Assembly (NCBI GenBank): GCA_027624035.1
Contig: JAQBUI010000033.1
Span: 1 to 44,542 of the forward strand
Direction: 5' to 3'
Origin: Pseudomonadota bacterium
GTDB lineage: Bacteria; Pseudomonadota; Gammaproteobacteria; Pseudomonadales; Azotimanducaceae
Length of the DNA stretch: 44,542 nt
Shown in pieces: positions 17,943 through 27,685 of the stretch (the stretch's first letter is position 1; each line of letters begins with the position of its first letter). The notes under the pieces are model-generated. The model made no database searches. It was not told the origin of the DNA and saw only the letters and a program-made list of their open reading frames with translations. Both the position numbers and the translations under genes were made by a program.

Positions 17943-19550
17943 ATGAATGAAGGCAACATGACACATTACGATGTCCTGATCATTGGCAGCGGCGCCGCCG
18001 GCATGACACTGGCACTGAAGCTCTCGAAGCAGTTCAGGATCGCCATCCTCTGCAAGGAAGAGCCCAACGAGGGGGCTACCTACTACGCGCAGGGCGGCGT
18101 TGCGGCGGTCCTGGATGAATACGATAGTATCGATTCCCATATCGAAGACACCCTGAGGGCGGGTGCCGGCCTCTGTCATCGTGACGTCGTCAAATTCACA
18201 GTAGAGCAGAGCCCTGACATCATCCGCTGGCTGATCGAACTCGGCGTCAGGTTTGATACTGAAACAGATGAGGGTGGCAGCCACTTCCACCTGACCCAGG
18301 AAGGCGGACACAGCCACCGAAGGGTCATCCATGCCGCAGATGCCACCGGCAAGGAGATCGCCCTGACGCTCTATCAACAGCTTTCCACGTATGAGAACGT
18401 CGAGTTCTTCAAGAGGTACGTGGCGGTGGATCTGATTACAGAGGATTCGATTGGTCGGCACGGCAAGCGTTGTCTGGGTGCCTATGTCCTCAATCAGGAT
18501 ACCCAGCAGGTAGAATTGTTTCGTGCCACCTATGTGGTCCTCGCGACGGGCGGGGCCAGCAAGGTGTACCTGTATACCAGTAACCCGGACACGGCCTCGG
18601 GAGATGGCATCGCCATGGCATGGCGTGCTGGCTGCCGCGTCGGCAACCTGGAATTCAATCAGTTCCATCCCACGTGTCTGTATCATCCGGAGGCCCGGTC
18701 GTTTCTCGTCACTGAAGCGTTGCGCGGCGAGGGTGCAAAGCTGCGTCTGCCAGACGGCTCCCTGTTTATGCACCGGTTCCATGAGATGGGCGAACTCGCG
18801 CCCAGAGACATCGTCGCCCGGGCCATCGACCATGAGATGAAACGGCTTGGATGCGACTGCGTTTATCTCGATATCAGCCATCGCGAAGAAGACTTTATCA
18901 AGAGTCATTTTCCCAATATCCATGCCCGATGCCTTGAATTCGGCATCGACATCACCAGACGGCCCATTCCCATCGTCCCTGCCGCTCATTACACCTGTGG
19001 TGGCATCGTGACCGACCTCTCCGGCGCGACCGACATACCCAATCTGTTCGCCATCGGGGAGTCCAGTTTTACTGGCCTGCACGGCGCCAACCGCATGGCC
19101 AGCAACTCGTTGCTGGAGTGCATGGTGTTCGCAACCGCGGCCGCAAGGCGGATTGAGAGCCAGGGCCCGCAGAAGCCGTCCACGCTGCCAGTTCCTGCCT
19201 GGGACGAATCCCAGGTGACCAACTCCGATGAGGACGTCGTCATCTCTCACAACTGGGATGAACTGCGACGCTTCATGTGGGACTACGTTGGTATCGTGCG
19301 CACCAACAAGCGCCTGCAACGCGCCCGACGGCGGGTGCAACTTCTGAACCAGGAAGTGACCGAGTACTACAGTAACTACCGAATCAGCCACGATCTGCTT
19401 GAGCTCCGCAACCTGATCACCGTAGCGGACCTCATCATCCAGAGCGCCATTCGACGCCACGAGAGCCGCGGCCTGCACTATACGCTCGACTATCCCGACC
19501 TGCTTGCCGAGGCGGAAGATACGATTCTGGTGCCTTCGAATTTCGGCTGA
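17943..19550 (+). CDS. nadB: L-aspartate oxidase
   Basis: NadB is the FAD enzyme that oxidises L-aspartate to iminoaspartate, the first step of de novo NAD synthesis. From ATG 17943 it has 535 residues. The FAD dinucleotide fold is [18 protein letters not shown] near the N-terminus. Flavin and substrate motifs follow: [41 protein letters not shown] and [17 protein letters not shown]-terminal helical domain follows, as in succinate dehydrogenase flavoproteins. The frame is open to 17853, but the family N-terminus begins at one of the ATGs at 17943 or 17958; the latter has a GAAGG 4 nt upstream. nadB divergent from rpoE is a conserved gammaproteobacterial arrangement. Confidence 0.96.
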   Translation: MNEGNMTHYDVLIIGSGAAGMTLALKLSKQFRIAILCKEEPNEGATYYAQGGVAAVLDEYDSIDSHIEDTLRAGAGLCHRDVVKFTVEQSPDIIRWLIELGVRFDTETDEGGSHFHLTQEGGHSHRRVIHAADATGKEIALTLYQQLSTYENVEFFKRYVAVDLITEDSIGRHGKRCLGAYVLNQDTQQVELFRATYVVLATGGASKVYLYTSNPDTASGDGIAMAWRAGCRVGNLEFNQFHPTCLYHPEARSFLVTEALRGEGAKLRLPDGSLFMHRFHEMGELAPRDIVARAIDHEMKRLGCDCVYLDISHREEDFIKSHFPNIHARCLEFGIDITRRPIPIVPAAHYTCGGIVTDLSGATDIPNLFAIGESSFTGLHGANRMASNSLLECMVFATAAARRIESQGPQKPSTLPVPAWDESQVTNSDEDVVISHNWDELRRFMWDYVGIVRTNKRLQRARRRVQLLNQEVTEYYSNYRISHDLLELRNLITVADLIIQSAIRRHESRGLHYTLDYPDLLAEAEDTILVPSNFG

Positions 19551-19616
19551 TCCGCGACTTGCGGCCACTGTCTTCACAGGTTTCAATTGAAACAGTCTGA
19601 TCAATGGGCCAATGAC

Positions 19617-20324
19617 ATGAAAATCCTGGTGTTCTCCGATATTCACAGCAATATTCACGCGCTGGAGGCGATCTGGAAGCAGGAAAATGACAGCGATCTG
19701 ATTTACTGCATTGGTGATCTGGTTGACTACGGCCCCTACCCCAAAGAAGTGCTCAACTGGGTGCGCGAGCATGATGTCATCTCAGTGATGGGGAACCATG
19801 ATCAAACGGTCGCACAGCAATATCGGAAGGGCAGATTCCTGGACACGTTACCCCTTTCGGAGCGCATGTGGGTCAACCACAACGTTAGCCAGTTGGACGA
19901 TGCCGATATCGCTTACCTTGAGCAATTGCCAATGATGCTGACGTTCTCCGCCGATGGCTTCGACTACGCACTCACCCACATCCATGATGGTTATCGGGAG
20001 ATCAAGAGCCTTCACCAGTACGAGACGTTTCGCAACGCCCGGTTTGGGGGTGCCGCCTTTACACGCCTCCTGCTGGGCCATACCCATCGCCAGGCGGTAC
20101 GCTATCTGAGCGACGATTTGCTGTGGCTGAATCCGGGCAGCGGTTCCTATCGTCGACCAGATGACCCCGACAAATCGGCACACTACGCTACCATTGTAGA
20201 TGGCCGCATATCACTTGGACGCGTGGCTTTTGATCATGGTCACCTGTACCGCGTGACACAGCAACTGGACATCAACGACGCAGAGAAGGGGCATGGTCTG
20301 AATTTCTGGAGGCCATTGGCGTGA
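19617..20324 (+). CDS. Calcineurin-like metallophosphoesterase
   Basis: The 235-residue protein carries all five metallophosphoesterase blocks: FSDIHSN (residues 6-12), IGDLVDYGP (about 38-46), GNHD (about 62-65), a histidine in LTHIHDG, and GHTH. These bind the two-metal centre. The layout without extra domains resembles the YfcE/MJ0936-type phosphodiesterases. The natural substrate cannot be read from the sequence. The ATG at 19617 gives the standard MKILVFSDIH start. It follows nadB by 66 bp on the same strand. The 154 bp after it (20325-20478) hold nothing I can identify. Confidence 0.88.
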   Translation: MKILVFSDIHSNIHALEAIWKQENDSDLIYCIGDLVDYGPYPKEVLNWVREHDVISVMGNHDQTVAQQYRKGRFLDTLPLSERMWVNHNVSQLDDADIAYLEQLPMMLTFSADGFDYALTHIHDGYREIKSLHQYETFRNARFGGAAFTRLLLGHTHRQAVRYLSDDLLWLNPGSGSYRRPDDPDKSAHYATIVDGRISLGRVAFDHGHLYRVTQQLDINDAEKGHGLNFWRPLA

Positions 20325-20478
20325 GGACCAGGTGCCAGGACGAGTATCGCTCAGCGCCACTGTCACGGCATTTGGCAAAGCCGCTCGACTGCGGACACAA
20401 GTGCGCAACACCTGGGTCTGACTGAGATCAACGGAACGGCAGAGTAGCTGCCAGTTGGAAATCACTTGGTCCTGGCCC

Positions 20479-20937
20479 CTACTTCTGCCGGGGACCGAAT
20501 GTATCCGCCGACATTCGCAGAAGCGTTCGCAATCGACGATGTTGATTTGAATCTGTGGCATCCCGAAACAGCGGCACCGAATGGGCAGACCCTGCCTCAT
20601 CTTTGAAACTGATGGCCACCAGAAAGGGAGTCACGAGTGCAGGCCGGTCCATGCGGGCGATCACAGTCTGCCCCGAACGGAGCCGCAGATACCATTGACC
20701 CTCGCGCTCCGATACCGGATAACGAATACCGAGCACGGCCTGACCCTCGCGCAACAGCACCGTGTTGTAAAGTGAGTACACCAGTGACACCACCACGGCC
20801 ACGGACATCGCCCAGGTGAAGTAAACATCAAAGGCTGCAAGCCATGCGCCGGCAAGAGCTGCACCATGCAGCAGCAGATTGAGTATCGCGAGTGTCCCGG
20901 AAGGATGGATTTCACAATCGACAGTGGGCGCACTCAT
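20479..20937 (-). CDS. YgfX-like membrane protein (partner of SdhE)
   Basis: This 152-residue protein lies 41 bp downstream of sdhE on the same strand, where ygfX (cptA) is found. It has two hydrophobic helices (LAILNLLLHGAALAGAWLAA and WAMSVAVVVSLVYSLYNTVL), followed by a soluble part with a WYLRLRSGQTVIAR strand pattern and a PLFRDATD motif, like the YgfX family whose C-termini contain a similar PLF/V-D-(A/S) segment. The frame is open to 21066, overlapping sdhE, but ATG 20937 gives the expected length. E. coli YgfX has been described as a toxin-like inhibitor of cytoskeletal proteins and as linked to SdhE; which applies here is unknown. Confidence 0.75.
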   Translation of the reverse strand: MSAPTVDCEIHPSGTLAILNLLLHGAALAGAWLAAFDVYFTWAMSVAVVVSLVYSLYNTVLLREGQAVLGIRYPVSEREGQWYLRLRSGQTVIARMDRPALVTPFLVAISFKDEAGSAHSVPLFRDATDSNQHRRLRTLLRMSADTFGPRQK

Positions 20938-20978
20938 CAGCGGGCACGTCGACGCATCATGGTATCTGGCCCAACCAG

Positions 20979-21236
20979 TCAGTCGGCGGGCTGATTGCGA
21001 TCCAGTATGAATCGAACCAGCCCCCGCAGCGCCGGGTCTTCCGGTTCGCTCTTCTGCGAGAACCACTGCATCAAATCCGGATCATCCTGAGCGAGCAGCA
21101 CCACGAACGCCTCCTGTTGTGCCGACGAGAGGGAGGCAAACTCCTCATCAAAGAACGGGAGTAACAGCAGGTCGAGTTCCAGCATGCCCCGGCGGGACCG
21201 CCAACGCAGTCGGTTCAGTTCAGTCTCGGAGTACAT
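20979..21236 (-). CDS. sdhE: FAD assembly factor SdhE
   Basis: SdhE promotes covalent attachment of FAD to the succinate dehydrogenase flavoprotein. The 85-residue protein contains the hallmark RGxxE motif (RRGMLELDLLL), which contacts the flavoprotein, followed by the acidic helices FFDEEFASLSSAQQEAFVVLL and DDPDLMQWF. The start is ATG 21236 (MYSETELNRLRWRS); the open frame continues 11 codons further up without family similarity. It is divergent from ygfZ, as in E. coli, across a 47-bp gap that must hold both promoters. Confidence 0.93.
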   Translation of the reverse strand: MYSETELNRLRWRSRRGMLELDLLLLPFFDEEFASLSSAQQEAFVVLLAQDDPDLMQWFSQKSEPEDPALRGLVRFILDRNQPAD

Positions 21237-21283
21237 GCAACCGGGCCACAGAAAAATGACAACACACACTGTACAATAGTCTC

Positions 21284-22102
21284 ATGAACACACTCGAACG
21301 CAATTTGTTCCGATTATCAAAGTTCGGCTTCCTGGCGGTGACCGGCCGGGACGCCCACAAGTTCATACAGGGCTATACCACCTGCGACGTTAACAAACTG
21401 GGGCCAGACAAACACCTGGGCGCAATCTGCAATCTGCAGGGGAGAATGCTCACAAACTTTCGTATCGCAGACATTGCGGATGGCCTGCTGCTTCGCATGC
21501 ATCAGGACCGGATCTTGCCGACGATTGCGTTCCTGTCGAAGTACATCGTCTTTTCCAAGGCGACTCTCGCCGATGTCAGCGACGACTGGCAGTGCTACGG
21601 GCTGATCGGTGACACACCCGCCCCAGTAGAGGGTGAGGTTCATCTGACACTGCCGGATGGCAGGACTGAAATCTGGCGCCGGTCAGCCTATCAGGATACC
21701 AGTGAAAACACCCTGATATGGGACCAGCAGGAATGCGCCGCGGGGTCAGCGTGGATTTCCGAGGCGAGTGCGGAACAGTTCCTGCCCCAGATGATCGGCC
21801 TGCATGCCAGGCGCGGGATCGATTTCGACAAGGGTTGCTACCTGGGCCAGGAAATCATCGCCCGGGCCCAGTACCGTGGTGCGCTGAAGCGGCGACTGTA
21901 TCGTGGCACTACGGCTGCACCCCAGCAGCCAGGCAGCACGCTTATGGACGCCACTGGCAAGTCCATCGGTATGATCATCGACGTCGCGGGTAACGATCTG
22001 CTTGCTGTGGTTCAGAACACCGATGACGACACCGTAGATGCCAGCATCGCCGGCGGCAAAACCACCACTCTCACGCTCGCCATCCAGGAAAGGACGCCGT
22101 AA
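21284..22102 (+). CDS. ygfZ: Folate-binding protein YgfZ (iron-sulfur cluster maintenance)
   Basis: YgfZ is a GcvT-like tetrahydrofolate-binding protein needed for some Fe-S enzymes such as the tRNA thiomethylase MiaB. The 272-residue protein has the diagnostic K-G-C-Y-x-G-Q-E motif (DKGCYLGQEIIARAQYRG), whose cysteine is essential in the family, and the N-terminal folate-binding strands (FLAVTGRDAHKFIQGYTTCDV; LCNLQGR-like ICNLQGRMLTNFRI). TACAAT lies about 11 nt upstream of the ATG, so any transcript from it would have a very short leader. Confidence 0.94.
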   Translation: MNTLERNLFRLSKFGFLAVTGRDAHKFIQGYTTCDVNKLGPDKHLGAICNLQGRMLTNFRIADIADGLLLRMHQDRILPTIAFLSKYIVFSKATLADVSDDWQCYGLIGDTPAPVEGEVHLTLPDGRTEIWRRSAYQDTSENTLIWDQQECAAGSAWISEASAEQFLPQMIGLHARRGIDFDKGCYLGQEIIARAQYRGALKRRLYRGTTAAPQQPGSTLMDATGKSIGMIIDVAGNDLLAVVQNTDDDTVDASIAGGKTTTLTLAIQERTP

Positions 22103-22218
22103 GGGTCTGTTGACGCTTGTTTGGACCACTTCGATAAAACCGGTAGGCTGTGGCGAATCAATGACCGGGTGTGATGTGCCATGATATGGATATCTTGCAG
22201 ACGTCTGCTGGAATCTCA

Positions 22219-22902
22219 ATGATCACGCATCTACTGTTTGATCATGATGGCGTCCTGGTTGATACCGAAAACTGGTATTTCGAGGCGACCCGGGAAGCCC
22301 TCGCCAGGCTGGACGTGACCATGACCTTTGATCACTACAAACAGCATCTGGTAGATGGCGCGTCCAGTTGGGTCAGCGCCGAAAAAAAAGGCGCAACCCG
22401 GGCCGAGATTGATGCTGCACGTGCCTGGCGGGATGATCGCTACCAATACTACCTCCAGCATGAGGATATCGATATTCCAGGGGTGGCGGAAGTGCTGGGT
22501 GAGCTGAACCAGTGTTTTCCAATGGCGGTGGTCACGACCTCCAGGCGGCGTGACTTTGAATTGATACACCGTGAGCGAAGCCTGCTGGACGACATGGCGT
22601 TTGTCCTGTGTCGTGAGGACTACGAACGGGCCAAACCCCATCCCGAACCCTATGAAGCCGGCCTCCGCCGATTTGGAATCGGGCCGGACCGGGCCATCGT
22701 GATCGAGGACTCAATTCGGGGCCTCGCGGCCGCCGAGGCAGCAGGCATTCGCACGATCAAGGTAAAGAACGAATTCGTCATCCACCAGCAGGCCGCGGCT
22801 GACTATACAATACACTCGCTGAAGCAACTGCCCGACCTCCTCAGCCGCATCAACAAAGAATTGGGGTCAGAGTCAGGGTCAGAGTCGAATTTACATTTGT
22901 AA
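22219..22902 (+). CDS. HAD-superfamily phosphatase with repeat-encoded C-terminus
   Basis: This 227-residue protein belongs to the beta-phosphoglucomutase/phosphatase-like HAD group. Motif I is LLFDHDGVLVDTE (nucleophile and acid/base Asp), motif II VVTTSRR, motif III the lysine in AKPHPEPY, and motif IV VIEDSIRGLAAAEAAG. A helical cap lies between motifs I and II. The start is uncertain: ATG 22219 gives the tight family N-terminus MITHLLFDHDGV with GGAA about 6 nt upstream, while the frame stays open to 22171. The last residues, GSESGSESNLHL, and the TAA are encoded by the palindromic repeat at 22860-22920, so the original end has been replaced or extended. The substrate is unknown. Confidence 0.82.
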   Translation: MITHLLFDHDGVLVDTENWYFEATREALARLDVTMTFDHYKQHLVDGASSWVSAEKKGATRAEIDAARAWRDDRYQYYLQHEDIDIPGVAEVLGELNQCFPMAVVTTSRRRDFELIHRERSLLDDMAFVLCREDYERAKPHPEPYEAGLRRFGIGPDRAIVIEDSIRGLAAAEAAGIRTIKVKNEFVIHQQAAADYTIHSLKQLPDLLSRINKELGSESGSESNLHL

Positions 22903-22920
22903 ATTCGACTCTGACCCCAA
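22860..22920. repeat. 42-bp perfect palindrome with a partial duplicate arm
   Basis: Left arm gggtcagagtcgaatttaca (22876-22895), loop tt, and an exactly complementary right arm to 22917. A partial extra copy of the left arm (ggggtcagagtca) precedes it at 22863-22875, and the outer bases att/aat extend the symmetry. A second copy lies at 23905-23953 on the far side of the kinase gene. The centre, TTACATTTGTAA, gives one stop codon on each strand, and both flanking genes end here. There is no run of T after the arms, so it is not a standard terminator, although the stem would be very stable. Confidence 0.95.
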
Positions 22921-23898
22921 TAATCTCTGGACGATGCAGATCAGGTTCAGCGGCATCGCTTCTTCATCTCCGTCAATCAAGGTCCAGCAGGTACTCACCA
23001 CCAGATCTACGTAGGCGACGCTCACCACGTCTGCCCACGGAACTGCGATCCGTCTGGAAAAGTGGTCAATCCGAGACCGCAACACCTCTTCGACACGATC
23101 ATCTGGCGCCATCGACAGGTCCGGCATACCCAACTCGTCCTCAATGAAGTTATGGATGAAACGGCCGCACTCCATGACGGCTGGCCCGATGACGCCCTTG
23201 GGATCCACTGCCAGCCAGCCTCTGGTTGCATCAAAGAGGATATTCTCGTGATGCAGGTCGCCGTGCAGCAGTACGTTTGATGGATAACGGTCCACCAACC
23301 CCTCGTAACATCGGATCGCCCCATCCAGGTGGAGCAGAAATGCTTCATCGTAGAGTTTGCATTGCTGATAATCACGGCGCGCCTTCACAAGCCACGCCTC
23401 GAACTCGGGCAGCCCCGAGTCCGACCATTGACGGACCGGCAGAGAAGCGAACAGATGCAGCGGGTCGCCCGGGTTCTCGGCGCCTGAATCGCCAAAACTG
23501 CCAGCTACTCTGCTGCCATCACGCCTCGCCTGCCGAAAATTGGTCCCCGGCAGGACCCTTTCCATCAAAATAACCTGCTGGTCCAGGTCGGATGCGAGCA
23601 GTCGCATGGCATGGCGACCGCCGTAGGCTTCGAGCGCAATGATCGATGTGAGGTTCTCCGGGTCCGGATAACCCGTCTTCAGGACCACCGGTGTCCCAGC
23701 GGATGTTTCGGCAAAGAGGACGACGTTGGTGGCCAGTCCCTCGGGTGCAAATCCGAGATACGTAAGGCCCCAGCGCCGCCCAAAGTCTGCGAGCAGGCTG
23801 GTAAATCCATCACACCAGACCCGGCCACCACCGGGAAAGGCACGCTCAATGGCGTGACGCTTGTTATCGGGTAAAGTCGGAACGATCAAACCGTCCAC
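22891..23898 (-). CDS. APH(6)/hydroxyurea-kinase-like aminoglycoside phosphotransferase family protein
   Basis: The protein resembles the streptomycin 6-kinase/hydroxyurea-resistance kinase family, which phosphorylates small hydroxylated compounds. Key blocks: ATNVVLFAETSAGTPVVLK (nucleotide-binding lysine), LRLL-like AMRLLASDLDQQVILMERV, the catalytic loop VLLHGDLHHENILFD, and the metal-binding WLAVDPKGVIGP followed by CGRFIHNF. Length is about 335 residues. The start is uncertain: the frame stays open through the upstream palindrome to TTG 23952. GTG 23898, just outside the palindrome, is my choice, and no strong ribosome site is visible. The tail GSESNLQM and stop lie in the downstream palindrome and overlap the HAD gene by 12 bp. 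Whether it confers resistance cannot be told from sequence. Confidence 0.8.
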   Translation of the reverse strand: MDGLIVPTLPDNKRHAIERAFPGGGRVWCDGFTSLLADFGRRWGLTYLGFAPEGLATNVVLFAETSAGTPVVLKTGYPDPENLTSIIALEAYGGRHAMRLLASDLDQQVILMERVLPGTNFRQARRDGSRVAGSFGDSGAENPGDPLHLFASLPVRQWSDSGLPEFEAWLVKARRDYQQCKLYDEAFLLHLDGAIRCYEGLVDRYPSNVLLHGDLHHENILFDATRGWLAVDPKGVIGPAVMECGRFIHNFIEDELGMPDLSMAPDDRVEEVLRSRIDHFSRRIAVPWADVVSVAYVDLVVSTCWTLIDGDEEAMPLNLICIVQRLLGSESNLQM

Positions 23899-23904
23899 CA
23901 GAAA

Positions 23905-23953
23905 ATTGGGGTCAGAGTCGAATTTACATTTGTAAATTCGACTCTGACCCAAT
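23905..23953. repeat. Second copy of the 42-bp palindrome
   Basis: The arm gggtcagagtcgaatttaca at 23909-23928, loop tt, and the complementary arm to 23950 are identical to the copy at 22876-22917. The outer att (23905-23907) and aat (23951-23953) complete the symmetry. It lies between the 5' end of the kinase gene and the mmsA stop codon (23958), so the kinase gene is precisely bracketed. Confidence 0.95.
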
Positions 23954-23957
23954 AGTC

Positions 23958-25451
23958 CTACTTGAGTGCGATCGTCATGTTGGATTCTCCCGGTGTGACG
24001 TCGGTGTCAAACCAGCGGGCCGTCACGGTCTTGGTCTCGGTATAGAAGCGTACGGCCTGTTTGCCATAGGCGTGATGGTCGCCGATGAAGGAATCCTTCC
24101 AGCCGGTGAACGAGAAGAACGGCAACGGAACCGGGATCGGTACGTTGATGCCTACCTGGCCCACCTGAATCTGATTCTGGAACTTGCGGGCACTGCCACC
24201 GGAAGACGTGAACAGGGAAACGCCGTTGCCAAAGGGACTGGCATTCACAAACTCGATCGCTGCATCCAGTGAATCCACCTGGCTCGCTGCCAGCACCGGG
24301 CCGAAGATCTCCTCCCGATAAATGCTCATATCGCTGGTGACGTCGGAGAACAACGTCGGCCCCACCCAGTTGCCATCCGGCATCCCCGGTACGCTGCATT
24401 CGCTGCCATCCAGCAAACAGGTGGCACCCTCTTTCTTGCCTGCCTCGATGTAGCCCAGAATCCGCTCCCTGGCGGCGACGCTGATCAGCGGCCCATAGGC
24501 CGCCGATTCATCATCAAAGACACCCGGTTTCGCGGCCGCCATCGCATCCCGCAGGTCCGGCAACCACTGCCCCGCTGCACCGACAAACACCGCGGCCGAT
24601 ACCGCCATGCAACGCTGCCCTGCTGCACCAAGCGACGCCCCAACCAGCGCGTTGATGGCCTGGGACTTGTTGGCATCAGGCATGATGACCAGATGGTTCT
24701 TGGCACCGGTCATGCACTGCACCCGTTTCAGATGTTGCGTACCAAGGCGATACACGTGCTGCCCCACGCCTACCGACCCGACGAATGACACCGCCCGGGT
24801 GTCCCGGTGCGTGATGAGTGCCTCGACCTGGTCGCGACCGCCGTGGATCAGTTGCAGTACATTTTCAGGAAAGCCGCATTCGTAAAAGAGTTCCACCATT
24901 CTGGTGGGAGTCATGGGATCCTGCTCGGATGGCTTCAGAATAAAAGTATTGCCGCTGGCGATGGCAAGCGGAAACATCCACAGGGGAATCATCGCAGGGA
25001 AGTTGAATGGCGTGATACCCACACAAACACCGACCGGCTGAATGATGCTGTAGGTATCGATCCCCCGAGCGACATTCTCGGAGGTCTCCCCCATCATCAG
25101 GCTGGGCATATTGCAGGCCTGTTCGGCCACCTCAATCCCCCGCCAGACATCGCCCATGGCATCGACAAAGGTCTTGCCGGATTCCCTCGCGATGATCCCC
25201 GCAAGTTCTTCCTGATGCTCCTTTAGCTTTGCCTGAAACAGCATCATCAGGCGGCAACGCTCGATGGTCGGCACGTCGCGCCAGGCCTCGAAGGCGGTTC
25301 CCGCCGCGGCAACAGCAGCATCGATCTCAGCAGGGGTTGCACAGGGGACCTCGGCCAGCACTTCCTGATTGGCGGGATTCAATACCGGGATGAAATCCCT
25401 GGTCTCACTCTGCCTGAACCCATCGGCATAGATTTTAAGTTGATTGGTCAT
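23958..25451 (-). CDS. mmsA: Methylmalonate-semialdehyde dehydrogenase (CoA-acylating)
   Basis: This NAD-dependent aldehyde dehydrogenase converts (methyl)malonate semialdehyde to propionyl- or acetyl-CoA in valine, beta-alanine or inositol breakdown. Family features are [21 protein letters not shown], the NAD-contacting [13 protein letters not shown] and SFVGSVGVG, the catalytic cysteine in [15 protein letters not shown], and the MmsA-typical end [20 protein letters not shown] and [13 protein letters not shown]. At 497 residues it is full length. The ATG at 25451 has AGGA 5 nt upstream and lies inside the 3' end of ung (17-bp overlap); the frame also offers an ATG at 25472. No other genes of valine breakdown are nearby. 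Confidence 0.93.
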   Translation of the reverse strand: MTNQLKIYADGFRQSETRDFIPVLNPANQEVLAEVPCATPAEIDAAVAAAGTAFEAWRDVPTIERCRLMMLFQAKLKEHQEELAGIIARESGKTFVDAMGDVWRGIEVAEQACNMPSLMMGETSENVARGIDTYSIIQPVGVCVGITPFNFPAMIPLWMFPLAIASGNTFILKPSEQDPMTPTRMVELFYECGFPENVLQLIHGGRDQVEALITHRDTRAVSFVGSVGVGQHVYRLGTQHLKRVQCMTGAKNHLVIMPDANKSQAINALVGASLGAAGQRCMAVSAAVFVGAAGQWLPDLRDAMAAAKPGVFDDESAAYGPLISVAARERILGYIEAGKKEGATCLLDGSECSVPGMPDGNWVGPTLFSDVTSDMSIYREEIFGPVLAASQVDSLDAAIEFVNASPFGNGVSLFTSSGGSARKFQNQIQVGQVGINVPIPVPLPFFSFTGWKDSFIGDHHAYGKQAVRFYTETKTVTARWFDTDVTPGESNMTIALK

Positions 25452-26154
25452 GTCGATCCTCATCATTGTCAATTTTGAGCCAGTCTATGGGCACCTGACC
25501 GTGCGCCTTCAGAAATTCGTTACAGCTGGAGAAATGTCGACAGCCAAGAAAGCCCCGATGCGCTGACAGCGGCGACGGATGTGACGACTTCAGTACCAGA
25601 TGGCGGCGCTCATCAATCACACTCCCCTTCTTCTGGGCGTAGCTGCCCCATAACATGAACACCGTGGCCTGCTCCCTTTGGGCCAGCGATGCTACCACCT
25701 GATCGGTGAAGCGCTCCCAACCCTTGCCCTGATGTGAAGCAGCACGGGCTCTTTCTACCGTCAGCACGCTGTTGAGCAGCAACACCCCCTGCCTGGCCCA
25801 GCCTTCAAGGCAGCCGCTCGGGAAATCATTCGGCACCCCCAGGTCATCGCTGATCTCCCTGAAGATATTCAGCAGTGACGGTGGCGGACGGATCCCCGGG
25901 CGGACGGAAAAACAGAGCCCGTGTGCCTGACCGGGCCCATGATATGGGTCCTGACCCAGAATCACGACCTTGACAGCGTCGAACGGCGTCTCGTTCAGGG
26001 CGGCAAAGAACTCGCTGCCCTTCGGGTAGATCACCTTCCCCCTGCTCTTTTCCCCTACCAGGAAATCACGAAGCGCCCGCATGTAGGGCTGATCGAACTC
26101 TCCCCGCAGGATTTCAAGCCAGCCGGGTTCGAGTGCGATCGTTGGGGACGCCAC
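25435..26154 (-). CDS. ung: Uracil-DNA glycosylase
   Basis: Ung removes uracil from DNA to start base-excision repair. In 239 residues the family-1 motifs are complete: the water-activating loop [22 protein letters not shown], the proline-rich loop [12 protein letters not shown], the uracil-binding [10 protein letters not shown], and the leucine intercalation loop [17 protein letters not shown]. The start is GTG at 26154. It lies 12 bp after lysS, and its last codons overlap mmsA, so lysS-ung-mmsA are likely co-transcribed. The pairing with mmsA is unusual. Confidence 0.96.
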   Translation of the reverse strand: MASPTIALEPGWLEILRGEFDQPYMRALRDFLVGEKSRGKVIYPKGSEFFAALNETPFDAVKVVILGQDPYHGPGQAHGLCFSVRPGIRPPPSLLNIFREISDDLGVPNDFPSGCLEGWARQGVLLLNSVLTVERARAASHQGKGWERFTDQVVASLAQREQATVFMLWGSYAQKKGSVIDERRHLVLKSSHPSPLSAHRGFLGCRHFSSCNEFLKAHGQVPIDWLKIDNDEDRHDQST

Positions 26155-26166
26155 ACCCAGGGACCT

Positions 26167-27666
26167 CTAACCCTTCGGCCGCATGTGCGGAAACAGGACC
26201 ACGTCCCGAATGGAGGGCGAATCAGTCAGCATCATCACCAGCCGGTCGATACCAATTCCCTCGCCGGCAGTGGGAGGCAGGCCATACTCCAAGGCCGTGA
26301 TGTAGTCATCATCATAATGCATCGCTTCGCCATCGCCGGACTCCCGGGCCGTGACCTGGTCTCTAAACCGGGCCGCCTGATCCTCGGCATCGTTCAACTC
26401 CGAGAAGCCGTTGGCCATCTCCTTGCCCATCACAAACAGCTCGAATCGATCCGTGACGTCCGGGTCGTCATCGTTGCGCCGGGCGAGCGGTGAAACCTCC
26501 GCCGGGTGCCGGGTGACAAACAGCGGCTGTTCGATCTTGTCTTCAACCAGCGCCTCAAAGAGTTCCATCAGCATCTTGCCCGGACCCCAGGAACCGTGAA
26601 TCTCGATGCCACTGCGTTTTGCGATCTCTGCCAGCCGCTGGGGGTCGGCGAGCTCGGAAGCGTTGATCTCCGGGTTGTACTGGACAATTGCCTCGGCCAG
26701 GGTGCAACGGGCCATGGGCTGCCCGAAGTCGATGGTCTTGTTCTGATACACGAAACTGGTGCTACCCAGCACCGAACGGGTGATCTCACGAAGCAAGTCT
26801 TCGGTCAGGTCCATCAGATCGTTGTAATCCGCGTAGGCCTGATAGAACTCGAGCATGGTGAACTCCGGGCTGTGCTTGGTAGACATGCCCTCGTTGCGGA
26901 AATTACGATTAATCTCATACACCCGCTCAAATCCGCCCACCACAAGCCGCTTCAGGTTTAGCTCCGGGGCCACCCGCAGATACATATCCAGATTCAGGGC
27001 ATTGTAGTGGGTCACAAACGGGGCCGCAGTGGCGCCACCGGGGGTCGGCTGCATCATGGGCGTTTCGACCTCAAGAAAACCCCGCTCATTGAAATACTGA
27101 CGGATGCCATTGACGATGCGGGTTCGCTTCACAAACAGCGCGCGGCTCTCTTCATTGACCATCAGGTCCAGGTAGCGCTGCCGGTAACGGGTCTCGGTGT
27201 CGGTCAGGCCACGGTGCTTCTCCGGCAGTGGCCGCAGCGACTTGGTCAGCAGCCGCAGTTCACTCACGCTGACTGACAATTCTCCCTTGTTGGTGCGCAT
27301 GACGCTGCCCCGCGCGCCAACGATGTCGCCAATATCCCATTGCTTGAAATCATCATAGACTTCCTTGCCCAGCTGGTCGGCACGAATGTACAACTGGATT
27401 CTGCCTGACACATCCGCCAGCGTGACGAAGCTCGCCTTGCCCATAATGCGCCGCAGCACGATACGTCCGGCAACCGCAACGGAGACCCCCTGTGCTTCCA
27501 GGGCCTCCTTGTCGGCATCGCCGTAGGCCCTATGAAGGTCCTCGGCCAGGTGGCTGCGCCGGAAGTCGTTGGGAAAGGGATTACCCTTGCCTCGCAACTC
27601 GGCCAGATGGGCCCTGCGCAAGGCAATGATCTCGTTTTCGTCCTGTGGTGTGTGCTCGTCCGCCAT
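26167..27666 (-). CDS. lysS: Lysyl-tRNA synthetase (class II)
   Basis: LysS charges tRNA-Lys. The 499-residue protein has an N-terminal OB-fold anticodon-binding domain (about 55-150: [31 protein letters not shown]) and a class II catalytic core with motif 1 ([31 protein letters not shown]), motif 2 ([30 protein letters not shown]) and motif 3 ([28 protein letters not shown]). It is 19 bp after prfB, the conserved prfB-lysS pair. Confidence 0.98.
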   Translation of the reverse strand: MADEHTPQDENEIIALRRAHLAELRGKGNPFPNDFRRSHLAEDLHRAYGDADKEALEAQGVSVAVAGRIVLRRIMGKASFVTLADVSGRIQLYIRADQLGKEVYDDFKQWDIGDIVGARGSVMRTNKGELSVSVSELRLLTKSLRPLPEKHRGLTDTETRYRQRYLDLMVNEESRALFVKRTRIVNGIRQYFNERGFLEVETPMMQPTPGGATAAPFVTHYNALNLDMYLRVAPELNLKRLVVGGFERVYEINRNFRNEGMSTKHSPEFTMLEFYQAYADYNDLMDLTEDLLREITRSVLGSTSFVYQNKTIDFGQPMARCTLAEAIVQYNPEINASELADPQRLAEIAKRSGIEIHGSWGPGKMLMELFEALVEDKIEQPLFVTRHPAEVSPLARRNDDDPDVTDRFELFVMGKEMANGFSELNDAEDQAARFRDQVTARESGDGEAMHYDDDYITALEYGLPPTAGEGIGIDRLVMMLTDSPSIRDVVLFPHMRPKG

Positions 27667-27685
27667 GGTCGTTCCAGAAATGTGC

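Noticed and set aside
17775..19772. 665-codon open frame on the minus strand opposite nadB
   Set aside because: nadB on the plus strand is complete and carries all family motifs; the antisense translation shows no domain or motif and reflects codon composition.
23905..23952. Kinase start at TTG 23952 inside the palindrome
   Set aside because: The first ~18 codons would be palindrome translation with no family similarity; a start outside the palindrome is more likely, although not proven.
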